From: Pisolithus tinctorius
Taxonomy: Eukaryota > Basidiomycota > Agaricomycetes > Boletales > Pisolithaceae
NCBI GenBank assembly: GCA_024663395.1
Contig: JANFAH010000010.1
Location: forward strand, 372,001-436,000
Length of the DNA stretch: 64,000 nt
Reading direction: 5' to 3'
The notes under the pieces are model-generated. The model ran no database searches. It had not been told where the DNA came from and worked only from the letters and a program-made list of their open reading frames with translations. Shown in pieces: positions 45,701 through 54,240 of the stretch (position 1 is its first letter; every line of letters starts with the position of its first letter). The translations under genes and the position numbers were made by a program.

Positions 45701-46946
45701 ATTCATCAAACGCCAAGGCACGCTCATTAAGCTTCATGACATGCGAAAAAAGTTTTTCCTCTTCTGGCCAGAGAAAGCCATCAGCGTTAATCTTCATGGA
45801 GGTAAGGCGCTCTTGAGTAAGCCTCTTTGTGGGAACGAACACAGGAGGGTGACAAGTGAGAGGTGTGAGTGATGCGAGAGGGTCTTCTGGAAACTGGCGC
45901 TGGACTCGAGCGTCTTCTGGATAGACCCCAGGCACTGGCTTGACTTTACGATCGACACGCTTGTACGCTCCATATACCGGCTGATCTGTTTCATCGGCTG
46001 AGTCTTCTGTATCTGTAGCAAGGCTTTTTCTAAAACGTAACAAATCAAGAAAGTCAGACAGAGAATAGTAAAAATGAAGCTGTTTTTCAGTTTTCTGAAT
46101 AGGAAGGGGATCTGGTGCTTTTGAAGGATTAGATAACGAAGAAGAGAAGACATCAAGATAAAAAGAGCTCTGGAAGCTTGAAACTGAAGGAGGCATAGTA
46201 AGTGATGTTACAGGAGTATCTGAGCAAAGAAATGATATCTGTGGGTTTAGGAGTTTAACGACTTCTCGGTCAAAGTGAGCAGACAAAGAACAAGAACAAC
46301 TATAAGTATAAGAGGGGACATACAAATCAATCTTCAAAGAACTGGAGAAATAAATGATGAGATATGGGAGAAAGTGGAGGAACACATCCGAAAAGATCAC
46401 TGGACCTGTCTTGAGCTGAATCTGAGGAAGCAGAAGCAGGAAAGTGGTCTGGGTATGAAACTGCTTCGAAAGGGGGAGGATGAGCTGAGGCTGAGGCAAA
46501 ACTGACTGCACTGGCAAGGATATGAAGACTGGAGTTTGGGAATGCACCTGTGTCCTCTTCATCCACATCACCTGAATGGTCCTCTGCAGCTTCTTGCAAA
46601 TGAGCAATCCATCCAGTAGGGGTACGACACATGACAACATTGCTATAAGGCTCTGGCATGGCAACTGACTCTTCGCCAACGGCAGCATTAGACATGGCTT
46701 GGGGAGCTGAGGGTAGCAATGGCATAGGAAGAGTTGGACTAGATGAATGCTGATGCCTGCATAAGTCATCGTCGAGTTGTGCAGACTGAAGCAAGGACGG
46801 GCTAGGCAGATAGAAGCGAGAGCCAACACTAGTGTTGAACATATCAGAGTCAAGTGGCGAAAGTGTGGTGGGTATATCCGGGGACAGACTGGACAAGTGG
46901 TGGGACATGCGCAACTCGTCGACGAGTTGCGTGGACTGAGAGTCAT
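42705..46946 (-). CDS. Element E Pol: RT, RNase H, integrase
   Basis: Open over 1413 codons; the first about 200 overlap gag in another frame and may not be translated from the listed start. RT shows SSYRSKWFCVMKKNGKIRIV, LQPLNKVTIRD and catalytic VFIDDLPVKG (about 45170). RNase H shows LSVDTSNVAIGFVLSQYD and PKLELYGLFRALRHYRLYLY. Integrase has an HHCC finger (HEELGHRGVFG ... CHECQVRS, about 43900-43790) and the core (YVDVMLMPKARGYRYL, VVTDNGSEVKGAFEKL, ANGVVERGHFVIREA). A C-terminal GPYEVVRR segment and an acidic Asn/Asp-rich tail follow. No chromodomain seen. The pol frame is +1 (or -2) relative to gag; how it is expressed is not shown. Confidence 0.92.
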   Translation of the reverse strand: MTLSPRNSSTSCACPTTCPVCPRIYPPHFRHLTLICSTLVLALASICLARPCFSLHNSTMTYAGISIHLVQLFLCHCYPQLPKPCLMLPLAKSQLPCQSLIAMLSCVVPLLDGLLICKKLQRTIQVMWMKRTQVHSQTPVFISLPVQSVLPQPQLILPLSKQFHTQTTFLLLLPQIQLKTGPVIFSDVFLHFLPYLIIYFSSSLKIDLYVPSYTYSCSCSLSAHFDREVVKLLNPQISFLCSDTPVTSLTMPPSVSSFQSSFYLDVFSSSLSNPSKAPDPLPIQKTEKQLHFYYSLSDFLDLLRFRKSLATDTEDSADETDQPVYGAYKRVDRKVKPVPGVYPEDARVQRQFPEDPLASLTPLTCHPPVFVPTKRLTQERLTSMKINADGFLWPEEEKLFSHVMKLNERALAFDESERGNFRSDYFSPYIIPVLPHEPWEFRNIPIPPGIRERVIQLLREKIAAGLYEPAQSSYRSKWFCVMKKNGKIRIVHDLQPLNKVTIRDAGVPPILDDFVEPFAGRQCYTVFDLFSGFDARQLHPDSRDLTSFMTPLGLLRHTAMPQGYTNSPSEFQNCTAFILQDEIPHVANVFIDDLPVKGPATRYEDANGNAETLPESPGIRRFIWEHAVDVHRVMHRFAHAGGTFSGLKSQICQPHVIILGQACHPHGRSPDDHKVKKVVNWPTLTTPKDVRSFLGLCGTVRIWIANYSQLARPLVDLYRKNAPFIWDQPQQDAFDTLKLAVSSAPALRPIDYSSDLPVVLSVDTSNVAIGFVLSQYDEEGRKRPARYGSLPINERESRYSQPKLELYGLFRALRHYRLYLYGVRHLWVEVDAKYIKGMLNDPDLQPNATVNRWIEGILLFDFKLIHVPAVRHRAPDALSRRQPTEEEYEEGEADAEEADEWLESFLFTGACPSSVCATRRRLARESTYAITLPSFLSNDTSQDVLLRRVLHFLRTTELPPFPSNTARKRFIRRSLQFFLRGDQLFKHRGPHPPAKVIFDPHLRVQILGHAHEELGHRGVFGVFHTVRQRFYWPQMYQDVAHHVRSCHECQVRSTRKAEVPITISASPRIFMKVYVDVMLMPKARGYRYLVAARDDLSLAAEGRALRHANADSLAKFFWEEVFCRYGVVAQVVTDNGSEVKGAFEKLMKHYSIPQIRISPYNSKANGVVERGHFVIREAVIKACEGDLSLWPSKVHHAFFADKVTTRRSTGFSPYFLLHGLDPVLPFDLFESTYLVEGFYSGMSSQELLALRIRQLERREEDIDAAFTTLQKSRLRSKGQFEKRYALRLMKSTYEPGDLVLVRNTQIEKELDRKSKPRYLGPYEVVRRTKGGSYVLKEFDGTISARGVAAFRLIPYYSRHTPLPSVMEEERDEEEDNNSSNDDDSDDDDDDEDETNDENKDTNNNNDYDSDDYS

Positions 46947-49900
46947 GACCTATATCTGAGGATGAACCTGGCAACTGCACGTGGCTGCACAAGTCGTCAT
47001 CGAGTTGCGCAGACTGATGATGGGTGGATGGACTGGGCGCATATGGATCCCTGCACAACTCGTCGTCGAGTTGTGCAAACTGAGAGTCATGGCAAGCATC
47101 ATGGGAAGTAGGGGCAACTGAACCACAGTAGGAAGTATTGAAGATGGAGAATGTAGCTTCAGAGTCTGGAGTGACAGTGTCTCTACAGAACAGAAGTGAA
47201 GCCTGGTAGGAACCATCGGTGGGCTCTTCTTGAATGATAACCGGACCCGGGGACGGGGGAGAGGGAGTCTGAGGCGGAGCAGTAATGCCATTAGAAAGTA
47301 TGTGTGAAGCAGGTAGACTCGAGTCAGATGGCAGGTCTGGAGGTGGAGATGCATTGCTCTGAGTGGGAGATGCCTGTGGGTGTAGACGAGGATAGAACCT
47401 GACATAGGCAGAACCTTCAAGCTCATGGTAATGCTCAAGTGGGGCAGGGACCTGTCGGACTAAGCGAACATCAAGCATAAGGAAGTCTTGGAAGTAGACT
47501 CCTGATTCATCAGTACCTCTTTCTCCAGCAAGTGCATGGTTTGAGTCGAGATAAAGGGAGGATAGATGGGGAGTGCGATGAGCAAGGCTAGTAAGAAGTG
47601 AGACAAGTGACTGGCGCTCTTCTCTTCTGATCTGGCGACGAATCTGGGCAAGGGTAGGATTATCCTCCAATCCACTCGCACCAGTGGACTGTAACTCTTG
47701 GGTAAGCTGACCAACAAACTCCGAAGGAAAGGGACTGGTAGGAGGTGGGAATGCTTGGACTGGAATGGGATGGAACACAGGAAAGGCTGAGGCAACATCA
47801 AACCCATCTGGGGGTGATTCAGGATATAGCAGAGTAGAATCAAGTGACTGAGGGGGTGACTGCGAAGTTGATGGGGGTGGAGCGAAGACAATGGGTGAAA
47901 CATGATGAGGGGTACCAACTGCTATATCTCTCATAGGTTCATTGGCTTCTTGCTGAGATTGGACAGGCTCTAGAGTCGCCATAAGAGTATCTGCAACAGA
48001 CCCAAGCTGGCCTTCAGTAACACACATCTCCAGGGGGCGATCTGAATCAGCTCCAAAGACAACATAAGTTCCAGACTCTCTTTCAACAATGCTAACCGAG
48101 TTCCCGAGAGCCCAAGGACGACCAAGTAGGAGATCAAAGCCTGCATTAGTGTCTGGGGCAACGAATAGATTGGTCCAAGTCCTGGCAGCACCACAGAAGA
48201 GAGGAACATCTTGAACTAGACCCTTCAGAGTAGAGATACCTCCTTTTGCATCTCGCATATTGATGGTCTGCGACATATCAATGGGCATGCGAATGACCGA
48301 CTGGGCTATACCAGCACGAACAACATTGAGGGTAGATCCAGAGTCGATGACACCTGTTACACGACGACCATTGCAAGTCAAATTGATAGTGATGAGGGGA
48401 CTGGATGTCAATGCCAAGTAAGAGGATGCAGGAGGAGTTCCTTCAACAGCAGTAACAGATTTGACAGGCTGAGCCAGGGGCTGTCTCTTGAATCGCATAA
48501 GCTCCTGAAGGTGCTGAGAAACATCCCTAGATGATCCAATGACCTCCCCAACAGATACAGTCAAGGGGGTAGAAAGAATGCGCTCTACAATGGCTTTAGA
48601 GTTGGCAGACTGCGAAAGCGATGAAGACAGGGAAGTGGTAGGAGGGGGCTTGGATTTCTTAGACCTGTCTGCAGAATCAGTGGCTTGACCAGATGGCTTT
48701 GGGACAGAGGCATCTTCCATGATAGCATCATCTCTAGTACCATCAAAGACAGCGGGATGGATGTCAACTGGTACAAAGGCAGGGGCAAGTGGTGCTTTCT
48801 GTGGAGCAGGGATGGATGCAGAGGATGAAGGCTTTGGCTCCTGACTCTCTTTCTCCTTGCCATGCGAACGAGGTGGGACAAGGACACTGTCAAAGACAGC
48901 CTTTCTCTTCTCTTTGGTAACCTTGTTAGAGCGATCCACAGCAGCAACAAGGGGTTCTTCTTCCAACTCATAGATCTCGGCACTAGACTCTTCTTCGGCC
49001 TCTTCATGGATAACAAAGCGAACTGCATTGGCAGGCTGAGCAGCAGCTTTAGTGCGCTCATAGGCTTGAAGGATAGTCTCTTCTCCATTGTGATAGATGT
49101 GCTGTCCATTAGGGTAGATGACTCGATGGTTTTCATCACGTGCCAAGGAACCCTTCTGAATGAGATCATTAATGGCCTGGCAACTCTCAACACCATGGCC
49201 TTCAACACCACAGCCATAACAAGTGATGGTCCTCCTAGCAGGACGGGTCTGGGATGAGGAAGTAGCAGCAGGGGCAGTGGATGCAGGAGTAGATGCAGGA
49301 GCAGGACGAAGGGAAGGAGCACGAAGCACCTTTGCAGCATCAGGATCCATCTTGATAGCACGATAGTAGAGGAGGGAGTAGTCTGGGTCACTGAGTGACA
49401 TGCGAGAGAGGGACTTGATTAGGGTCTCAACCTCATCTTGTTTGCGAGCAGTAGGACCTTCTTTCTCCAAATTTTCAAGGTTTCTTCTGGCTTCATGGGA
49501 AGGGAGCAGAGGGCGAACACTGTCATCTCTTCCATCTGAGCGATGAGTAGCATTAGGCTGGGCCTGAGGAGCAGGGGCAGCACGAGGGCCAAGGAAGTCA
49601 AGGTCATCTGCATCAAAGCGATCACGGCGAAGGACCTCTTCAGCTGACTGGCATACATCATCATAGGGGAATGGCCTGCTGATGTCAAGGTTGGGATCCT
49701 TTGTCCTGAGACGAGTTTCAACCAAGCCACGAAAGACTGGGGACAAACCAGCCCAGAAGTAGCGATTATATTCATCAACCGAGATCCTTCCTTTATTCTT
49801 CAACCAACCTCCAATGCGAATGAAGCCACGGTTGTAAGCCCTAAAGTCTTGAAGTGTCATGATGGGCTGCATCCTAGACTCCAAAGCAAAGCTCTTGAGA

Positions 49901-50268
49901 TGCCTTTCAAAGAACCTTTCATCTGATAGATCAGCATCAAAGTACTTGAGGAGATCAGCCTTCAAGTTAGCCCAATCAGGAGTGTAGTAGTGAGCCATTC
50001 CTTCAATAATCTCCCTAACACGAGCATTGCAGTACTGGAGGATTGATTCGACCATTTCCTGGTCAGAAGTGACATTGTGGTAGGCACAGAGGCGTTCATA
50101 GTGGTCCAAGAAGGAGCGAACATGGGTATGGTCTCCTTGGAATAATTCAGGGGCAGACTTCATGCCAAGCAAGGGCATAGTGAGAACAGAGCGAGCCGGG
50201 GGAGCAGCCATAGCTACTGGAACTGCTGACGATGTAGGAGGATAGATAGTGGGGATGGTGGATGACAT
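46327..50268 (-). CDS. Element E Gag-protease polyprotein
   Basis: 1313 codons from ATG 50268. Capsid-like region ELFQGDHTHVRSFLDHYERL and YFDADLSDERFFERHLKSF (50150-49870), zinc knuckle CYGCGVEGHGVESC (about 49220), aspartic protease with VTGVIDSGSTLNVVR (about 48340) and GFDLLLGRPWALG (about 48130). The last about 500 codons are disordered, Pro/Ser-rich, and include repeated QLDDDLCR/QLVDELR pieces produced by the palindromic DNA motif. An unusually long Gag. It overlaps pol by 620 nt. Confidence 0.92.
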   Translation of the reverse strand: MSSTIPTIYPPTSSAVPVAMAAPPARSVLTMPLLGMKSAPELFQGDHTHVRSFLDHYERLCAYHNVTSDQEMVESILQYCNARVREIIEGMAHYYTPDWANLKADLLKYFDADLSDERFFERHLKSFALESRMQPIMTLQDFRAYNRGFIRIGGWLKNKGRISVDEYNRYFWAGLSPVFRGLVETRLRTKDPNLDISRPFPYDDVCQSAEEVLRRDRFDADDLDFLGPRAAPAPQAQPNATHRSDGRDDSVRPLLPSHEARRNLENLEKEGPTARKQDEVETLIKSLSRMSLSDPDYSLLYYRAIKMDPDAAKVLRAPSLRPAPASTPASTAPAATSSSQTRPARRTITCYGCGVEGHGVESCQAINDLIQKGSLARDENHRVIYPNGQHIYHNGEETILQAYERTKAAAQPANAVRFVIHEEAEEESSAEIYELEEEPLVAAVDRSNKVTKEKRKAVFDSVLVPPRSHGKEKESQEPKPSSSASIPAPQKAPLAPAFVPVDIHPAVFDGTRDDAIMEDASVPKPSGQATDSADRSKKSKPPPTTSLSSSLSQSANSKAIVERILSTPLTVSVGEVIGSSRDVSQHLQELMRFKRQPLAQPVKSVTAVEGTPPASSYLALTSSPLITINLTCNGRRVTGVIDSGSTLNVVRAGIAQSVIRMPIDMSQTINMRDAKGGISTLKGLVQDVPLFCGAARTWTNLFVAPDTNAGFDLLLGRPWALGNSVSIVERESGTYVVFGADSDRPLEMCVTEGQLGSVADTLMATLEPVQSQQEANEPMRDIAVGTPHHVSPIVFAPPPSTSQSPPQSLDSTLLYPESPPDGFDVASAFPVFHPIPVQAFPPPTSPFPSEFVGQLTQELQSTGASGLEDNPTLAQIRRQIRREERQSLVSLLTSLAHRTPHLSSLYLDSNHALAGERGTDESGVYFQDFLMLDVRLVRQVPAPLEHYHELEGSAYVRFYPRLHPQASPTQSNASPPPDLPSDSSLPASHILSNGITAPPQTPSPPSPGPVIIQEEPTDGSYQASLLFCRDTVTPDSEATFSIFNTSYCGSVAPTSHDACHDSQFAQLDDELCRDPYAPSPSTHHQSAQLDDDLCSHVQLPGSSSDIGHDSQSTQLVDELRMSHHLSSLSPDIPTTLSPLDSDMFNTSVGSRFYLPSPSLLQSAQLDDDLCRHQHSSSPTLPMPLLPSAPQAMSNAAVGEESVAMPEPYSNVVMCRTPTGWIAHLQEAAEDHSGDVDEEDTGAFPNSSLHILASAVSFASASAHPPPFEAVSYPDHFPASASSDSAQDRSSDLFGCVPPLSPISHHLFLQFFED
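46757..47077. repeat. Cluster of four near-palindromic motifs in gag
   Basis: Copies at about 46757-46788, 46908-46932, 46985-47011 and 47051-47077, each built on GCAACTCGTCGACGAGTTGC with 0-4 changes. A fifth internal copy is in pol at 44175-44201. LTR copies are at 23256, 24776, 24904, 34248, 40860, 40989, 42509, 50513, 50641 and, CpG-depleted, 29446 and 29574. Confidence 0.85.
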
Positions 50269-50348
50269 AGAAGCAAGATATCAAGTGGGTTTTTAGAAGC
50301 AAGTTTCAATAGGCTGAGCGAACAGGGTTCTTGATCCAGGAATAACCA

Positions 50349-50367
50349 CCCCTCGCGGTGGGCTCCA
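50349..50367 (-). promoter_or_regulatory. Primer-binding site of element E
   Basis: Two bases inside the 5' LTR end (minus strand) the sequence reads TGGAGCCCACCGCGAGGGG. PBS sequences begin TGG because tRNAs end CCA. Which tRNA it matches was not determined. Confidence 0.7.
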
Positions 50368-50369
50368 GA

Positions 50370-51402
50370 TGTGAGTCAAAGTGTGGACAGCTGGTATAAA
50401 CCAAACAAATCCAACACAAAAGACAAATATGTGCGAGTGGTGGTTTACCTCCGCGGAACCTGGAGGGCAGAGAAACCTAAAGTGGGGAAGACTTCAAGTG
50501 GAGGTGCTCCTGGCGCAAGTCGACGACGAGTTACGCAGGAGAAGATGAATGGACGATGATTGGGAAGGGGATGCTGAACAGAGTGAAGGTGTTCAGCTGA
50601 AAGGACCTGGGATGAAGGACTTTGATAAGACGTGCTCCTTGCACAAGTCGATGACGAGTTATGCAGGAGTGGGAGGATGACTAAGCAAGACTTGCTGACT
50701 AAGTGTGGATGGAGCTTTAGATAATGAATGGTGGTAGATAGACTCTTCCGAATGAGCCTCAACTACCAAGTATATGAATGATGACAGATAGACCCCTTCG
50801 TGGAGCCTCAACTGTCGACGACGAGATGGGCACTGGACTGACTGCTGGACTGCTTCTGAATTGCTTCCTGATTGATTGTGGGTAGCTAAGTACATGGGGG
50901 TTTATATACTGAGGGGGGAGCACAGCTTGTGACAAACAAGGCACAAACACTTGGTAAGTAATGAGTAAGGACTGAGTAATCATGATGAGTAAGCGAGAAA
51001 TGAAAAGTAAGCAAGCAAGGAGGATTGGTAAGTATTGACAATGAACGAGTCAAGGATAGTCAAAATATCACAGAATGAGTCAAATAGAGTCAGAAACTGA
51101 GTAAGCGCACTGATATCACATTAGGGGGTGGCGATGCAAGTCAGATCTCGGTGGAGACATCTCTAGACCCAAAGATGGCATGACAGATGGACGGTGTTTC
51201 CAGATAGGGAAGTATTAATGCCAGAATTGAAGGGCATGAGTCAGGTGTCAAAGGGGGCTAAGGCATTGGGGGTCTGTGGGGCAATGAGAGCATACGCGAT
51301 CGCGTCTCCCACCCTTCCATCCTCTCAGTGAAGTTAACAAAAACTTCATGAACGGGGCTCTGATGGAGGAGGAGGAGAAGGGGGAACGTCTTCTGCTGGA
51401 TC
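50370..51402 (-). repeat. 5' LTR of element E, truncated
   Basis: The internal 1033 bp of LTR-A, closely matching the same part of 40719-42577, with TATA (reverse) at 50901-50908. It stops in CTGGATCT where the transposon end CACTGGAAGC begins. Confidence 0.9.
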
Positions 51403-53270
51403 TCACTGGAAGCATTTCTCAATTTCTTTGCTGAAAACATTTTAAAAAAAGATTGAAAAATGAGACTCTTTAATTTGGGATGTTTTTGTGACAAATATTG
51501 TAAAAATATATAGGATTTATATTGTCTATCATGCCTCACAAAATGCCACCAGAAAATTTTAAACCTTTGCATATAAAAAAATTATGGATGTTCAGCAGAA
51601 TGATTTTGAACACAATATGCATGATACATTGTAAATAATTTTCCAATATATGTCACTTTTTTTTAGAATTAACAATCTGCTTTTTTGTGAGCAGAAAGTT
51701 TAGAAACTAGGCAGTATTTATTTAGTTTAAGTACTGTATTGCAATGATGAATTGTGTGCTGAAGCTCATATGAAAAACATTCTGCTTTTTTTATGCTCAA
51801 ACATGTAATATACAGTGAAATATTTTTCAACAAAAAATCAAATCAGAAATAAAGTCTTTCCACTTTAAAATCATAGGTCAAAACATCAAAAATTATTTCT
51901 AGATGAAATATTGAGTATATTATTACACATGCTAAGAGCAATTGATACAGTATAAATAAGAAAGTGAGTGATAAGATATACCTAATTAGTGGGGACAAGA
52001 TTGACTGAGGCTCTGTAAGTGAAAAAATTCAATTGAGCATTATAACTGAAAGAGAGCATGTTCCCCAAGAAAGCCTGTATTGAGTTGAGGCAACATATAT
52101 TGATTTATCAGGCTCAAGAGATCAATATTTCATTTTGATTCCATGGCATTGAGCATGTGGTTACATTGTACTAAGATGCACAATGAAGAACAACAATTGA
52201 ATTAGTCCCTTTGAGAGGTACAAGGGAGTCTTTGAAACAGGTCATTCAATGCACACAGAATGTAGTATTAAGAAGTGGACTACTGTATAGTTGTAGATCT
52301 TGTGACTGCCATTGCTTTCAAGTGCATTGCCACTTTGAGCCAAGCTGATCATACTACCATCTGAGTATCATCTAAGTATCTGGCAAATTTGATAACAAGT
52401 GGCCAATTTTGAAATGGGGGTGCATGGATATAGTGGCCTGTGGGTGGCAATGGAACTAATTTTGCAGTGTTTGTAATTACAATTGTGGCTCCCCCTCATC
52501 CTCATCCTACTGCTCCTGCCAGTGGTTGTCCCATCCATGGTCTGAGCCTCCCTATACCAAGTGCACATGCCTCCCCTACAGCTCTTCTTTAAATACAGCT
52601 TTGTACCAATTTAAGTGCCTTGAGGTCAAAACCTAACAGTCAGGACCACTCACTCTGACAAACTCTGACACTCCCAGAGGGCTAGAATCAAAGTGCAGAG
52701 GAAGTTTGACAAAGCAGAGAGGCAGAAGTGGAGTGAAGGCATTGGGTTCAGCTTGTGTGCTGCCCCCTTGTATGTTACTCAATGGAGGTCAACAGCTGTC
52801 AGTTGGGTGCTCTTAGATGAATATGGAAACTTTGAATAGTGCAACAAAAAGGAATATGTACATACTAGTAGCCTCAGGGAATCCACATGCCCCATCAGTG
52901 GATTGGAGGTCAGTGATTGCACATAACTAGCTATCAAGCCATTCTGAGGACATAATAAAGCACAATTAGACAACACCATCAGTGGTAGGCAACTACAGTA
53001 CAAAAGTCACTCACCTTGGTTCCTTCTGATATGTAATCAACCATGTGTTCCAGGGATCAATGTTGATGTGGTACAAATCATGAGTGCTATGTGACAATGC
53101 AAGGTCACATGATTTGTCTGAAACCAGCCTTTCAGGAGCTTTTTTCTCAGTTTCTTTCTGATTATAGTACACCTGTTTTATTAATTGTTTGTGTAATGGA
53201 TGACTGCATGGCTAATCATAGCTGTCAACACTGGGGAACTCCTAAATGATGTGCATGAAACTTACTTGAC

Positions 53271-54072
53271 TTTCTTGTCAAGGAACTGCTCAGCAGTCTC
53301 ATGCATCTTTGTAAGTACCATGGATGACAGTTCCTCAGCACTCTGGAGAGAACATGAGTTGTCTTACTGATCAAAACATTTGCCATGACATATGAATTGT
53401 TGGCTCTTGCTACCAATGTCAACCTCAACAGCTGGTCAAGCATCTGACTTCTCAGCAATTTTGAATGCTCTGTAGACAATATAAGATGCTGTCCTGTTTG
53501 ACAGTTGTTGCATGTACTAACCAGTGCTTCAAGTCCTCCTGGACATCCACACCCTTGAACTTGCAGCCAATCAAGCCCTTAAATGTGAAGACAGTGTTGA
53601 TGGATTAACCACTGCTTGACACTTGGCAGGCAGGCCAACAAGATGCTCCCCATGTTTTGTGAAGGCCACTACTGATGGGGTTGTCCAGGCACCTTTGGAG
53701 TTCTCAGTCACACATGCCTGCTTGCCCTCTATGATGGCAATGATGAACTTGTTGTACCTCTTAGCAACAATGCATGTGCAGAGGCTAACATAGAATCCTT
53801 CAGGGACAGGTGCAGTGGAAGGTGAGTGCAGGTTGACAAGCAGACATTCTAATCTCATAGGGATTTCCTCCCATGCAGTAGCTACCTTTTATCTACATCA
53901 TATATTTGATATCTCATTCATTGGGGCATGTCCACCCTTGCTCCCACTATGTGTTTCACTCACCCCCTTTGGGGGCATGACATACATCCCACCTCTGGGT
54001 GTAGTTCCATTTCCTTACTTGGGCATGAGTTCAAATTGCTGTTTCAACAGTACCAAGGTCAATTCCAACCAT
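53271..54072 (-). pseudogene. Captured mitochondrial-type Hsp70 gene fragment (copy 2)
   Basis: Same sequence as 16295-16806 on the other strand, starting GIDLG at 54072 and ending DKKVK at about 53271. It carries the same arginine losses (GAWTTP, GEHLVG, PAKCQAV), so these changes came before the copies separated, or both passed through the same process. It is interrupted by the 53759-54049 insertion between GTACC repeats. Confidence 0.85.
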
Positions 54073-54240
54073 GGGGCCTTTCAATAAATGCCAAACTTTT
54101 TTTTTCCTGCAGGAGGGTCATCAACATACCAGTGACTTTGGATTTCATGTTCCCCATGATTGAGGACCACAGGATGTCCTGTACAAGTGAGGGTGTGGTT
54201 CCCAGCATGCCATATCTGCATCACCATACCTCTTGGCACC

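Larger units (their letters stand above)
40719..51402 (-). mobile_element. Ty3/gypsy element E with intact gag-protease and pol, 1.86-kb LTRs
   Basis: On the minus strand: 5' LTR remnant 51402-50370, primer-binding site next to it, gag-protease 50268-46327, pol 46946-42705, complete 3' LTR 42577-40719. No stop or frame break in either long ORF. It sits inside the accessory ORF of the chromovirus. The outer 828 bp or so of the 5' LTR is replaced by the Hsp70 transposon at 51403, so target duplications cannot be checked. Confidence 0.93.

Noticed and set aside
46950..47438. Alternative frame inside element E gag near the palindromes
   Set aside because: Overlapped by the 1313-codon gag frame that carries the domain motifs; the alternative frame is Leu/Thr-rich low complexity.
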